This document shows positions 42,009-51,581 of a DNA stretch of 64,000 nucleotides, piece by piece (within the stretch, counting starts at the first letter, position 1; each line of letters opens with the position of its first letter). Source of the DNA: Chondrus crispus (taxonomy: Eukaryota > Rhodophyta > Florideophyceae > Gigartinales > Gigartinaceae). The notes under the pieces were generated by a model that was not told the DNA's origin, did not search any database, and saw nothing but the letters and a program-made list of their open reading frames with translations. Made by a program: the position numbers and the translations under genes. The stretch spans positions 507,795 to 571,794 of the forward strand of contig NW_005179090.1 of assembly GCF_000350225.1 (NCBI RefSeq), written 5' to 3'.

Positions 42009-42960
42009 ATGAGCTCTCGCGACGACGCATTAATTATGCAGTTTTTGCGAGCGGGATTTTTGCCCGACGAGCTCACAATGGGGGTGGTCCGAAGCGATGA
42101 TTGGGCTCGCCACTGCGTAGCCGTGGAAGCCGACCTGAACAGAAGAGTCACGTTGGTCGACGGCTCGCAGCGCCGGGAACCCGTACGCAAGGCTCGTGTT
42201 GCCTTCACCAAATTGGTGTATCAACGTTTCTTCCGGTTTCCCGTCACAACGCTTGTCTCCGAAGAGTATGGTAGTACAGTTCTTCTCCGCATGTGCACAA
42301 GACTCTTCCGCACACGCGGAGAAGAGCTCTACGGTGAGCGTCTTGTGCCGGGACTGCAGGACGCCGATCAGTGGCGGGGGAATCTGCAGCCGTGCGACGC
42401 GGCTCTCCGATTTCGTCTCCCCATCCTTCGTGCGGAGTTCCGCTTTCTATGTCGATATGACGATGAAGCCTTCTGGGGCCAAAAGAAGTAGGAACGGGGC
42501 GTTTGATCGCATTTGGGGTTCCCTGTTCCATATCAAATGGTGCAGCATGAGAGGATCGCGGAGTCACGTCATCGAGACAGGTATGTCTCGATTCCTGAAC
42601 ATTGCAGTATGTTCGAAATGCCTCACGGCTTTTTCGTGCACTTGCCACCCGTACTGGCGTAGGCAGGTCGGTACTGGATCCGTAACTACCATTCTGGCGT
42701 GTGGGCGCTATTTTACAGCGAGTGGGTGGCCAAGGTTGGAGCCGCTCTCCTACAGGAGGTATACGAGAGAGCCAGACTGTTCTAGGTCCCTCCGACTCTG
42801 CGGCATTATATTCGCCAAATGGACTGGTCCACAGCGTTGGGATTCCCCTACAATTATGAGGAGCTTGTTGGATATCGCTTCTACATATACTGTGCACATT
42901 GCTCTCTTCCTGTCTCCTGGCCAGGGGGCAATCCCTTTTATCACAGGTTATGGTCCCGTG
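42009..42960 (+). pseudogene. Antisense-strand protein in the 3' region of chromovirus D (decayed)
   Basis: A single reading frame from ATG 42009 keeps protein-like sequence to about 42960, interrupted only by stops at 42489, 42504, about 42657 and about 42783. The first 160 codons are open. It lies opposite to D's pol and beyond its end, the same arrangement as the antisense ORFs of A and B. The part near 42740-42790 (YSEWVAKVGAALLQEVYERA) has a spacing like EWAWSTCNAFMSEV of B's 275-codon ORF, but the similarity is weak. No known domain. Confidence 0.45.
42869..42946 (+). repeat. 78-bp direct repeat, copy 1 (partner 43257-43334)
   Basis: Both copies contain ATACTGTGCACAT, CTCTCTTCCTGTCTCC and a pyrimidine tract ending GCCAGGGG. 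The second copy starts the sequence before the 225-codon ORF. Confidence 0.75.
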
Positions 42961-43256
42961 GCGCAATCTGCTGCGCGCCGATGCTCAACGCAAGTGGCCG
43001 CGAGTTCAACTTTCAATATTTTCCAAGATTTTCAACTGTACGGCGACTGTCAAGCACCCCCCTTTACAGCACGCTCCAACACCAAGGCCTCTGCTGGTCA
43101 CCACCATCACAAGCATGCTGAAACACCAGGGCCTCTGCTTCCTCACCACTTCCCCGCTTCCATTCACCTCACTACAAGTCAGATCGCGGCGACTGTTGCA
43201 TATCGCAAACCCTCATCTAGTCTGCATTCTTCCTCTAAGTTCCTTTCCTGACAGCT

Positions 43257-43334
43257 CTGTCCGATATCGCTACTAAATATACTGTGCACATCCCTCTCTT
43301 CCTGTCTCCTTGCCAGGGGCACTCCCTTTTATCA
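43257..43334 (+). repeat. 78-bp direct repeat, copy 2
   Basis: Partner of 42869-42946. The CCTTGCCAG at its centre resembles a splice acceptor. Confidence 0.75.
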
Positions 43335-43987
43335 CAGAGCTCCTTGTACTTATTATTAAGATAGACCAGGTCAATTGGGACGCAATTAATCCGCGGAATC
43401 AGCAACGCGGCTCTAACCTTCGCGATCGCTCGCCGATTGCGCAATGGGCCTCAAGTGGCGACTTTGCCTTCTATGACCCGTGGGATCGTACAGAATTTAT
43501 GCCGGAAAGGGCGACGGAGATCGCTGATGCGGAGCTTGTTATTCCTTACGGTCATGGTCGGGGGTATGCATATTGCTCCTTCCCAGACATCAGTGGACTC
43601 CAGCAGGAAGACTATAGGGAAGAGGACGTCGAAGATGACGAATTGAATTGTGAACTTCGCCAAGTAGTGGCCGCGGAGACTCCGTATTCTGCAGGATATT
43701 CTGAACTCAGTGTGAGTAACGCCAACGTGGCGAGCAATTCCACAGGCTCCGGTATCTTGGTGGACCGGCCTCCTCCAGCTCGTGAGATTGTAGACGACCA
43801 AATAGTCGTCGTACGCAGCTTCGTGCGTGGAGCGGGGATCGACATCGCTTCTGAGGAGGGCCAACTGTCCGCTCTCGCGACCTCAGTGCGACGTCAAGTG
43901 TCCGCAATTTCTCCAGCCAGCCCGAAGATCTCTGACATGCTGATTGGAGAAGCTCGCCCTCTCGCAGAGTCTGGTCGCGATGCGTGA
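43310..43987 (+). CDS. Antisense-strand ORF of chromovirus D, convergent with pol
   Basis: 225 codons, open, ending 59 bp from the pol stop that approaches from the other side. Acidic middle (YREEDVEDDELN). No recognised domain. The start is uncertain: the frame begins inside the 78-bp repeat, and CTTGCCAG there may be a splice acceptor. Its location matches the antisense ORFs of A and B, but no sequence similarity was established. Unlike D's pol it has no stop. Confidence 0.45.
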   Translation: MPGALPFITELLVLIIKIDQVNWDAINPRNQQRGSNLRDRSPIAQWASSGDFAFYDPWDRTEFMPERATEIADAELVIPYGHGRGYAYCSFPDISGLQQEDYREEDVEDDELNCELRQVVAAETPYSAGYSELSVSNANVASNSTGSGILVDRPPPAREIVDDQIVVVRSFVRGAGIDIASEEGQLSALATSVRRQVSAISPASPKISDMLIGEARPLAESGRDA

Positions 43988-44046
43988 CGCGATGTCGGAC
44001 CGGTTCACACTGCATTTCTTTTTAGCTCTATGAGGAGTTTGTAATG

Positions 44047-46120
44047 CTAATCAGCACTCTGCACGAAGCGGTGACCCGCGTACAGTAGCGCCCTAGGCAT
44101 GTAGTCATTCTTTTTAGGAAAATAGAAACCACCTTGGTGTTGGATCTGTCCTTGTCTTGCTCGATTAATCGAATCCGGGATTTTCAATTCTTTTCGCTTG
44201 CAATAACAAATTACATGGCTCCGACGGAGGTGAGTAATTGGATTCTCAGTGTCATCCTCCGGCGTGTAGCCATACCATCGCACTCGGAAGACGAGCAATC
44301 CTTTTCCATCATACCGATGGGCTATTACTCTGTCCACAATGTAATCATCACCAACACATGCAAGTCGCGACGGATGGTCAATTGGAGCTATGGAGAGGTC
44401 CTTGCCTTGCTGAGGGGACTCGCGCCATTGTCCCAAATTTTGCGACGGATCATCGTTTCCTGCGTGGACATTGATGGCATCATCTGGATAAGACTTCGGC
44501 GCCGAATCGGCGGTAGCTTCGACAGGAAGTGTCTCAGGAGCGTCAGCATTCGAGACTGCCTCCTCGGCACCATGTACGGTGGTTCGCGTTGATGGCGGTG
44601 TCTTTCCAATGTGCTCACGATTCCTGACGACCGTTGGCGACTGACCACGACGTGGCAATATTTCCGGTACATCCACCTGACCGCGATTCGGCGCGTTTCT
44701 TAGCTCTCCAGTACAGTTGTTTTGGGAAGCGGGGGCCGCGGTACCTGGGGTTGTACTGCGTTCCATTGTCCCCTCGAGTTCTTTCGCCATCTGGGGCGTG
44801 TGAGAAGGATCCGTTGGAATCGTAGCAGGTACAACCCGATCACGAGTAACGCTTTCCTGCTGTTCCCCTCTCTGGATCACATTGGTGTCTTGATAGACGT
44901 CACAAACTGGAGAGGGGCCATCAGCGATTGGTGCTAACTTATGGCGAGTATCGCTAACTTATGGGGAGTATCGCTGCGACGGTTGGCGTAGTCTCTCCAA
45001 ACGAAAACGTGTGTCCCTGGACGGTACTCCGCCGTAGAGTGGCGTATTCCTTTGTCAAAATTCGCTCGGTAGCGTTCCTGGGACTTCCTCGTTTCACCTT
45101 GAGCCGTGCTGATGAGTCCACAAAGCCAGGCTCGCCACTTGGCGTGATAGTTGGTAGGGCCAACTTCTTCGAGCTGGGGTTCTGCCTGTAGCGATAGGCC
45201 ACGCGGTGGTCGCAATAAGACGAGCTCAAAGGGGGTGAGATTGATGGTACTGTGCGTTTGCGTATTGTATGCATACATAAGCGCATCAGTGAAGAGATCC
45301 CAATTGGGTGTTCCGCGACATAGTTTCGAAGCGCTGACAGAATTGTCCTGTTGAAGCGCTCCACCTGCCCATTTGTTTGAGGGTGGTAGGTCGTCGTAAA
45401 GACGTTCTTGATGCCAAGAATGCGGCAACTCTCTTGGAAGAGTGAGGACACGAATTGCTTTCCGATATCAGCCAGAACCGTGACTGGTGGTATGTAGACA
45501 AACACACAAAGGTGTACAAACGTCTTCGCGATTTCCGCGGCAGTAATCCTTTTGAGAGGCACAATGTGGACCAACTTGGAGAAGCGGTCCATGATCACCA
45601 AGAGCCACCAATTTTCTCGAGGTGTACGGATTAGGTCCCCAAGGAGCTCTATCGAGAGCAACTTTAGAGGCGCCGTAGCTGGGAGCAGCTTGAGGCGTTT
45701 AGTCTTATTCCGAGGTTTGAATCGCTCTTTAGCGCAATGTATGCAATTTCTTGCCGTTGCGGAGCAATCTCCGGCCAGCTATGGCCAGTAGCAATCTCTG
45801 GTTAGAGTGTAGAACATCTCCGTGCCACCGGGGTGACCGCCAAGCAATGCATGATGTCTCACATAAAGAATCCTCGCTTGGAGATCCTGTAGTACCACCA
45901 CTTGTGGTGTAGCATTTACGTTCGTGACGAGAACCGCGCCCTCTTCAGTTGTCGGATAAACGGTTCGACTTGTTCGGTACGGTGGACCGAAAGAGACAGT
46001 AGCGACTCTGTCGATGAGCTCACAAAGATCTCAAGTCGTTTGCAGGAACACGAGTCAGGTTGAGGCGGTACAACGAATTCTTCACAGGTATGTCGCTCAG
46101 TTGTTGCAGAGTTCAATCAA
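44047..46120 (-). pseudogene. Chromovirus D pol tail: integrase and chromodomain (decayed)
   Basis: In minus order: zinc region with HHALLGGH and CIHC (one TAG between, at about 45783), integrase core, GPY-type region and a long C-terminal extension with a chromodomain (DYIVDRVIAHRYDG, FRVRWYGYTPEDDTEN) ending near 44047. The first catalytic Asp is Glu (LSIELLGDL), the second motif is ADIGKQF instead of ADNGKQF, and the Glu (NGQVERFNR) is kept. Frameshifts occur near 45310 and at a small tandem duplication (GAGTATCGCTAACTTATGG, about 44945-44965). Nothing upstream of the integrase is present: copia E abuts it. Only distantly related to A and B. Confidence 0.85.
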
Positions 46121-46445
46121 TGGATTCGTTTATTTCGTCCTACCTCTCCCTTCCTTCGATGTTCGTCTCGCTCGCGGTATGGTAGCTAACTTCGTCGTTC
46201 TCCGCTACGACCGACAGTCGCTGTCAGTCAGTCTAACGCAGACACTAAAACCCTTGCCCTTCCGCGCTACATATCACAAGCACTCATTCCCGACCTTTCG
46301 CATCGCCTCCGGCCTTTGCGAGGCAACTGCACATGACAGGATCAACAGAAATGGATCATGCCTTTTGGGTCAACTCTTATTCTCGACACTTGTAGTTTTG
46401 TAAGAGTGGAAGTCGAGGGGAGTCGGTCGGCGGTGAGCGAACAAC
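46121..46445. other. Unassigned DNA between D and E
   Basis: Junction of two decayed elements. No gene seen. Confidence 0.4.
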
Positions 46446-49136
46446 TCATTGTTGAATGGGAGCATCACGTCTTCCTGTGTCCAGAAAAGTCTCCAGCATC
46501 TCACAGGTTCCTTTCTTGGTCAGACCATCCCTTGGATTTTCTTCTGATCGAATCCATCCCACCTCGCTAATATCTTTACGAGCGTAGGACTCTCGCGCCG
46601 CTTCAACGTCAATGATCAATCTTTTTTCGGTGGTCGTTGTAGATTTTAATATAGTTTTAAAGAGGCTCTCCGAGTCGTTAAACATCATTAGTTCGCTTTT
46701 TTATGTTTTGTTCGAGGTCATGACGTAACAAATAGCCAAAATCAAGGCCATTGGCAAATGCCAGTACCTTCCCACCAATGACGTATTTGGTTACTCGGCG
46801 GCTTTTGTGGCTGGCCAAGTGCGGCATTTTTTCTTTTCCAGAAGCCTCAACTAGTGCGATGAGATAACCAAGCTTCAATTTCAGATCCGGCGTGTTCGCA
46901 AAAGAAGAGTCGGTGAACACTTTGAGGACCATTGTATCGGCATCGAGTTTATGTTGGCGGATCCCGCGATGAGCAGTACGATTCACGTATCGAACAAGAT
47001 TGTTGATTTCGAGCACATGCTTTCGTTCGCCTTTGCTCTCTGTGACTTGCGCTGCAAGGTTGACGTCCGTCGCAAAATCAGGTCTTGTATGTACCAGCCA
47101 TGTCAGGTCTTGACGCTTCGATCTGTACCCTTTATACGTCCCGTCCAGCGGTAGATCCTTAATCTTTCGCGAGAAGTGCTGTTGAAGCATGAGGAATCAG
47201 TAGTCAGTGCAGTTAACTTCAATGCCCGCAAACGTCGTTGAGTCATATCCTCGAGCTGTTGACTGAGATCGCTGCTCGGTGAGTCGGGATTCCATTTCAA
47301 ATGAATTGGTCCCAGCCCCAATAGTATCTTCGACGTATGCCCCAGTAATATCGGCAAGCTTTCCATGTATGACCTTGAAAAACAAAGAGAGGTCACTAGT
47401 TCTGTGAGTCATTCCGAGCTCGTTGGTCAGATGCCTCACAAACGTAACATGTCAATAATCTCCGGAGTCTGAAAGGCCGTAAAGCGGCTTCAGTAAATGC
47501 AATAGTTGATTGTGGGAGAATCTAACCTCACTCGAGGGATTGACGTAGACCTCTCGCATCAGTTTGTCCGCTGATTGCAAATACGCCTGCGAAACATACT
47601 TCGTCCAGACCCAAAAGCCAAGAATTGCTGCGATAGAGACGATCACCCTGATAGAAGACTGCTTTAAATTCGTACTTTCATGAATTAGTAGATTTTTCTC
47701 AGTATCGGTGTGACCTTGGACAACATATATCGCCTTGCATACCCCATTTTCGGTTTGGACGTTTTTGATTCCAAGTACAAAGCGACGGCCTAGGATATTT
47801 GCATCATACAGGACATCTTCCTTACAGACTATTTCGTATGCGCCGCGCTTCGCAAGCCCTTCCATCTGTTGTAATTTTGCTTCATCAATGATGCCAGAAT
47901 TTGCGCGGGCGTCTGCGGGATGTAGGATTTCAGTGCCAAAAACGCCCGGCGGTGGATTCGGACGAAAGTGCTCCATGCCATGGAGAAGTCTGTGCAGTGC
48001 ATTATCTACAAGGTTTCTTGAGGCTGAAACGACCTGAAAAATGTTGAACTGCTTCTCGACTCCATGCCAGTCCAGGAAAACTTGTTTCCCGTTCTCTTTA
48101 ACAGTAGATGGGCCTTGCCACTTCTTTATTGCTAACAATAGACCAAAGCATCATCGCCAGGATCTATCTGGTACTGTGTCGCAGCTGAGAGCTTCGCCTT
48201 TACCGCGCATATGATGCGCTGCTCCGCTGCTATGGTTGCTATCTCAGTGCGGGCTGTCTGTAGAGACTTCGTTCCCTGAAGCTGCGCGAGGAGCGTTGAG
48301 TTAACAACTATTAATGCAGGCTCGGTTCCAAAAACGAGCTTCGACGGAACATGACCGTCTGGTCCCATGGTTTCATTGCTTCCTTTGACAGCTAGCCGTA
48401 AAGCGATCTCGGGATCAAGTCGAGGATACTGTGTACGCGGCACGAAAAATATCCAGCAGATAGGAGCGTGGTATCGGTCGCCCACTCCAAGAGAATTTTG
48501 CGATTCTACGCCTGAAAGTTGCAGCTCGATACCATGCATTAGCGTTACTTCCTCCCAAAACTTAGACGTAAACACCGATCCCTGATCAGCCTGCATGTGA
48601 ATGGGATATCCCACATATACGGATGACCATGCTTCTACAAATACATCCCACACGTAAGGAGGTGATTGCCCTTTGAGTAGCGCGACATTTCGAAACTTGG
48701 TGTGTGTATCGACAACATGGAGTATCGGGTTCTCCTCAATCTAAAACAAGTCTATGGCGACCTCCTCCATAAAGACGATTTTATGAGGAGGGAGTGGCAC
48801 TCGAATTCGGTAGGGTCTCGAGAATTGTTTCTTGCGGCCTCTACAAGCCTCCGCAATTTATTCTAGTCTTCGCATCGTTTTCTTGTTAACTTCCCCAGGG
48901 CGGGCCCTACGTAGCATACGATATACACGCTGTGCTTGCAGATGGAAAAAATGGAGACGTAGACGCTGGAGTTCCGCGGTCGTGAACATGACCGACAGCT
49001 GACACCATTTCACAAATAAGTGGCCCTGATCGCTGGTGATTGGCATGGCCCAGCCAGTTTTCGAATATAGTAACTTACTTTTCACATTGTGAGCAAGTAG
49101 CTTATGGTCTGCGAGAATCTCAAGTCCGACTGGCAA
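46446..49136 (-). pseudogene. Copia E gag-pol remnant
   Basis: In minus order: a protease-to-integrase linker of the fungal/algal copia type (49136-48858, TTAELQRLRLHF, MLRRARPGEVNKK), integrase core (48653-48132, ADQGSVFTSKFW; the expected Glu block is degenerate), RT (48138-47452, YVSQAYLQSAD, LLKPLYGLSDSGDY), RT end (47439-47197) where the catalytic box reads YVED in place of YVDD, and RNase H (47190-46446, DSSFANTPDLK, FNDSESL, IDVEAARESYARKD). At least four frame breaks. Its upstream side is cut at 49230 by the LTR of element G. Confidence 0.85.
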
Positions 49137-49229
49137 TGGGATGTACGCAGAATCGACACCTACCGAAAGCAGGAGAAGGTAACCTGGTGCAAATGGTAGC
49201 CGAATGTCTAAACTGCCGAGACTGTTACG

Positions 49230-49869
49230 TGTAGCATAACCGCCGGCTACTGTACTATAGATTAGATTTAGAATTAGATCTATCGCTGTAAGGTACGGAC
49301 CTTACAGCGTACGCGCGCGCATACCTTACCGCGCGCGCGCACCTACACGTGAACACCACGTGTAGCACACGTGTGCTGTCAGCCCTGACGGCTAACATCG
49401 TTACAGTGCGGGTCGGCTGGCACTGTCTACACTAAGCCGACTACAGTACAGTCCGTACTGTACTGTACACGGTTAATTAACTTGTACAATAAATATAGGG
49501 AGCGACCGCCGGCGGAGGGGGGAGGACAGGCAACCCTCCACCGACGGTCGACCACCCAGCTTACTCTACTCATACCGCCGTTCCGCGAGTAGTTACGACC
49601 AAGCGGGTAGTGGACGCGCGCGACACCGCGGCGAGCTGCGATCCGCCTCCGCCCGTGAGAACCGGAACGTTAACCGGTACTGCTCCGGGGCGTCGAGGCG
49701 TCGATCCGCTCGCCTACGCGCGTGTCCCCGCCGACCACGCTCTGCCACCCGCTACCGGCCCGCTTCCGGTGGCGTTGGTTGGTTAAAGATCCTCGGTACG
49801 CCGATCCGGGGTCCTCCCCCGAACAAGCCGCGAACACTCTTTCGCCGTGTGTGGGGTGCTTATGCCACA
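49230..49869 (+). repeat. 5' LTR of truncated chromovirus G
   Basis: 640 bp, TGTAGCATAA to TTATGCCACA, similar in layout to the LTR of A (TAAGGTACGGACCTTA palindrome, GCGCGCGC blocks, TACTGTACTGTAC). AATAAATATA at about 49489-49498 may be the TATA element. Confidence 0.88.
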
Positions 49870-49870
49870 C

Positions 49871-49888
49871 TGGTCTCCCGACTTAGAA
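49871..49888 (+). promoter_or_regulatory. Primer binding site of chromovirus G
   Basis: TGGTCTCCCGACTTAGAA, one change from the sites of B and H. Confidence 0.75.
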
Positions 49889-49946
49889 GACCTTCAAGAT
49901 CACGCCGAGAAAGTTGTCCTTTACCTCCGCGTCCGTACGCGTTGAG

Positions 49947-50078
49947 ATGAGCGCCGACTACCCGACCTCGATCCGATCCGAGCCGGCGGATGTGCGAGAG
50001 GCCGCGCTACGCGTCCAAGTGGGCGACGGCCACGCAGGTGCTCGGGACCGCGAACCGTCGCCCGACTTCTACGACTAG
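49947..50078 (+). pseudogene. Chromovirus G gag N-terminus, truncated
   Basis: From ATG 49947 (MSADYPTSIRSEPAD) about 43 codons to a TAG. The segment GDGHAGARDREPSPD resembles GDGDAGPHDREPSLG at the N-terminus of B gag, which identifies it and suggests where B's lost start may have been. Sequence similarity ends near 50080. Confidence 0.6.
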
Positions 50079-50079
50079 T

Positions 50080-50640
50080 ACTTCCCTCAGTTCCGGGATT
50101 CCAGTACGTTTTGGGCATTTGTCAGTGCAAGTACGCAATGACAAAATACGGTTGGTACGGGCTGCATTCGACGAATATGCGTTTTGGTACTGACTACGGA
50201 GTATGCCCCAAAACGTATCGGAATGTCCGGTTTTACCCGCACGCAATTTCCGGTGGAACGATACGTTTTGGGCCGATTTACACGGCGGCACCCCTATACG
50301 GGCTGGATTTGGGACATTGCTGTGGGCAATTTCTCACCAAAATTTTGCCGACGGCAGCGCGCAGCCAATAATTTGTCAGTGCGCAAAATTAAATTTTTGT
50401 CATGTCCAATTAGAGGCGCATGAGCAGTATTTTTACCTGTAACGGAGCATGTGCAATACGTCAGAGGCCTCGTACGTATGCGAATTTCTGGTGTATATAC
50501 TACATCCAAGTTCGAAGCAAGCAAATGAATACGACGTACATGTTCGTGGGACATCTGCGCTCTAGCTATTTTTAGGCCTAGGGTGAATATGACACGAAAA
50601 CCGACTGCCAACCAATTTCCGGGGAGGTGTTTTAGACCCA
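50080..50640. other. Unassigned DNA left of minisatellite
   Basis: Contains scattered GTACGTTTTGG-like words in both orientations (50105, 50193, 50270) related to the minisatellite unit. No gene. Confidence 0.45.
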
Positions 50641-51215
50641 TGCCAGGACGTTTTCGAGGGTGCTGTACCGGTACGTTTTTGGAGGGGTGCTGCACAGGTA
50701 CGTTTTCGACGTGTGCTGTACAGGTACGTTTTCGGGGGGTGCTGCACAGGTACGTTTTCGAGGGGTGCTGTACAGGTACGTTTTGGAGAGGTGCTGTACT
50801 GGTACGTTTTCCAGGGGTGCTGCACAGGTACGTTTTCGAGGGGTTCTGTACAGGTACGTTTTCGAGGGGTGCTGTACAGGTACGTTTTGGAGAGGTGCTG
50901 TACTGGTACGTTTTCCAGGGGTGCTGCACAGGTACGTTTTCGAGGGGTTCTGTACAGGTACGTTTTCGAGGGGTGCTGTACTGGTACGTTTTCGAGGAGT
51001 GCTGTACAGGTACGTTTTCGAGGAGTGCTGTACCGGTACGTTTTGGAGGGGTGCTGCACAGGTACGGTTTCGAGGGGTGCTGTGTCGGTACGTTTTCGAC
51101 GGGTGCTGTACAGGTACGTTTTCGACGGGTGCCGTACAGGTCCGTTTTCGAGGATGCTGCACAGGTATGTTCTCTAGGCGTGCCGTATGGGTACGTTTTC
51201 ATGGGTTCTCTACTG
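50641..51215 (+). repeat. 26/27-bp minisatellite, about 21 units
   Basis: Unit GTACGTTTTCGAGGGG plus TGCTGTACAG. A higher-order block of four units is duplicated (about 50775-50879 and 50880-50984). Because the unit lacks stop codons in nearly all frames, long frames exist on both strands (for example 51202-50294 minus, 50583-51242 plus) made of 26-residue repeats. They are best read as by-products. Confidence 0.93.
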
Positions 51216-51581
51216 GTAGAAGTGAAATGTGTAAGGAGATAGTTGTCTGATGGAACGGTAGGATTTTGCGTATATGATTGATGTGCTGATTTTCTTTCGT
51301 TATCTGCTTGCAGAGCAGAGATTGGTTCAAAATCTCATCACATAAGATAACGGTCATATCATGGGGATATTGTTCGCGCGACTATGCCTTTGGGCGAGTG
51401 TGGCAGGGTGTCAAGAACGATTGCAGTTCATAATTCGTAAATGGGATGCAAGAGTAGCTATAGGATTGACAAAATGATTAGCCGTAGAGTCGGGAATTGA
51501 AAGACGCTATGTAGTTTGTGCAATTATAAAAGGAAAGGTTACAGTAAATTATCTAGCGATCATAACCTGGTGGTTACTAAA
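51216..51581. other. Unassigned DNA
   Basis: AT-rich, no gene seen, probably 3' flank of the RecQ-type gene. Confidence 0.4.

Noticed and set aside
42196..43251. 351-codon plus-strand frame
   Set aside because: It overlaps the frame that starts at 42009, which has the more protein-like sequence and the layout of an antisense ORF. This one is Ser/His-rich without motifs.
50294..51202. 302-codon minus-strand repeat protein
   Set aside because: Produced by a 26-bp minisatellite that is open in most frames on both strands. No unique flanking coding sequence.
50641..51215. CRISPR-like array
   Set aside because: Units are contiguous 26-bp repeats without spacers, in a eukaryotic context.
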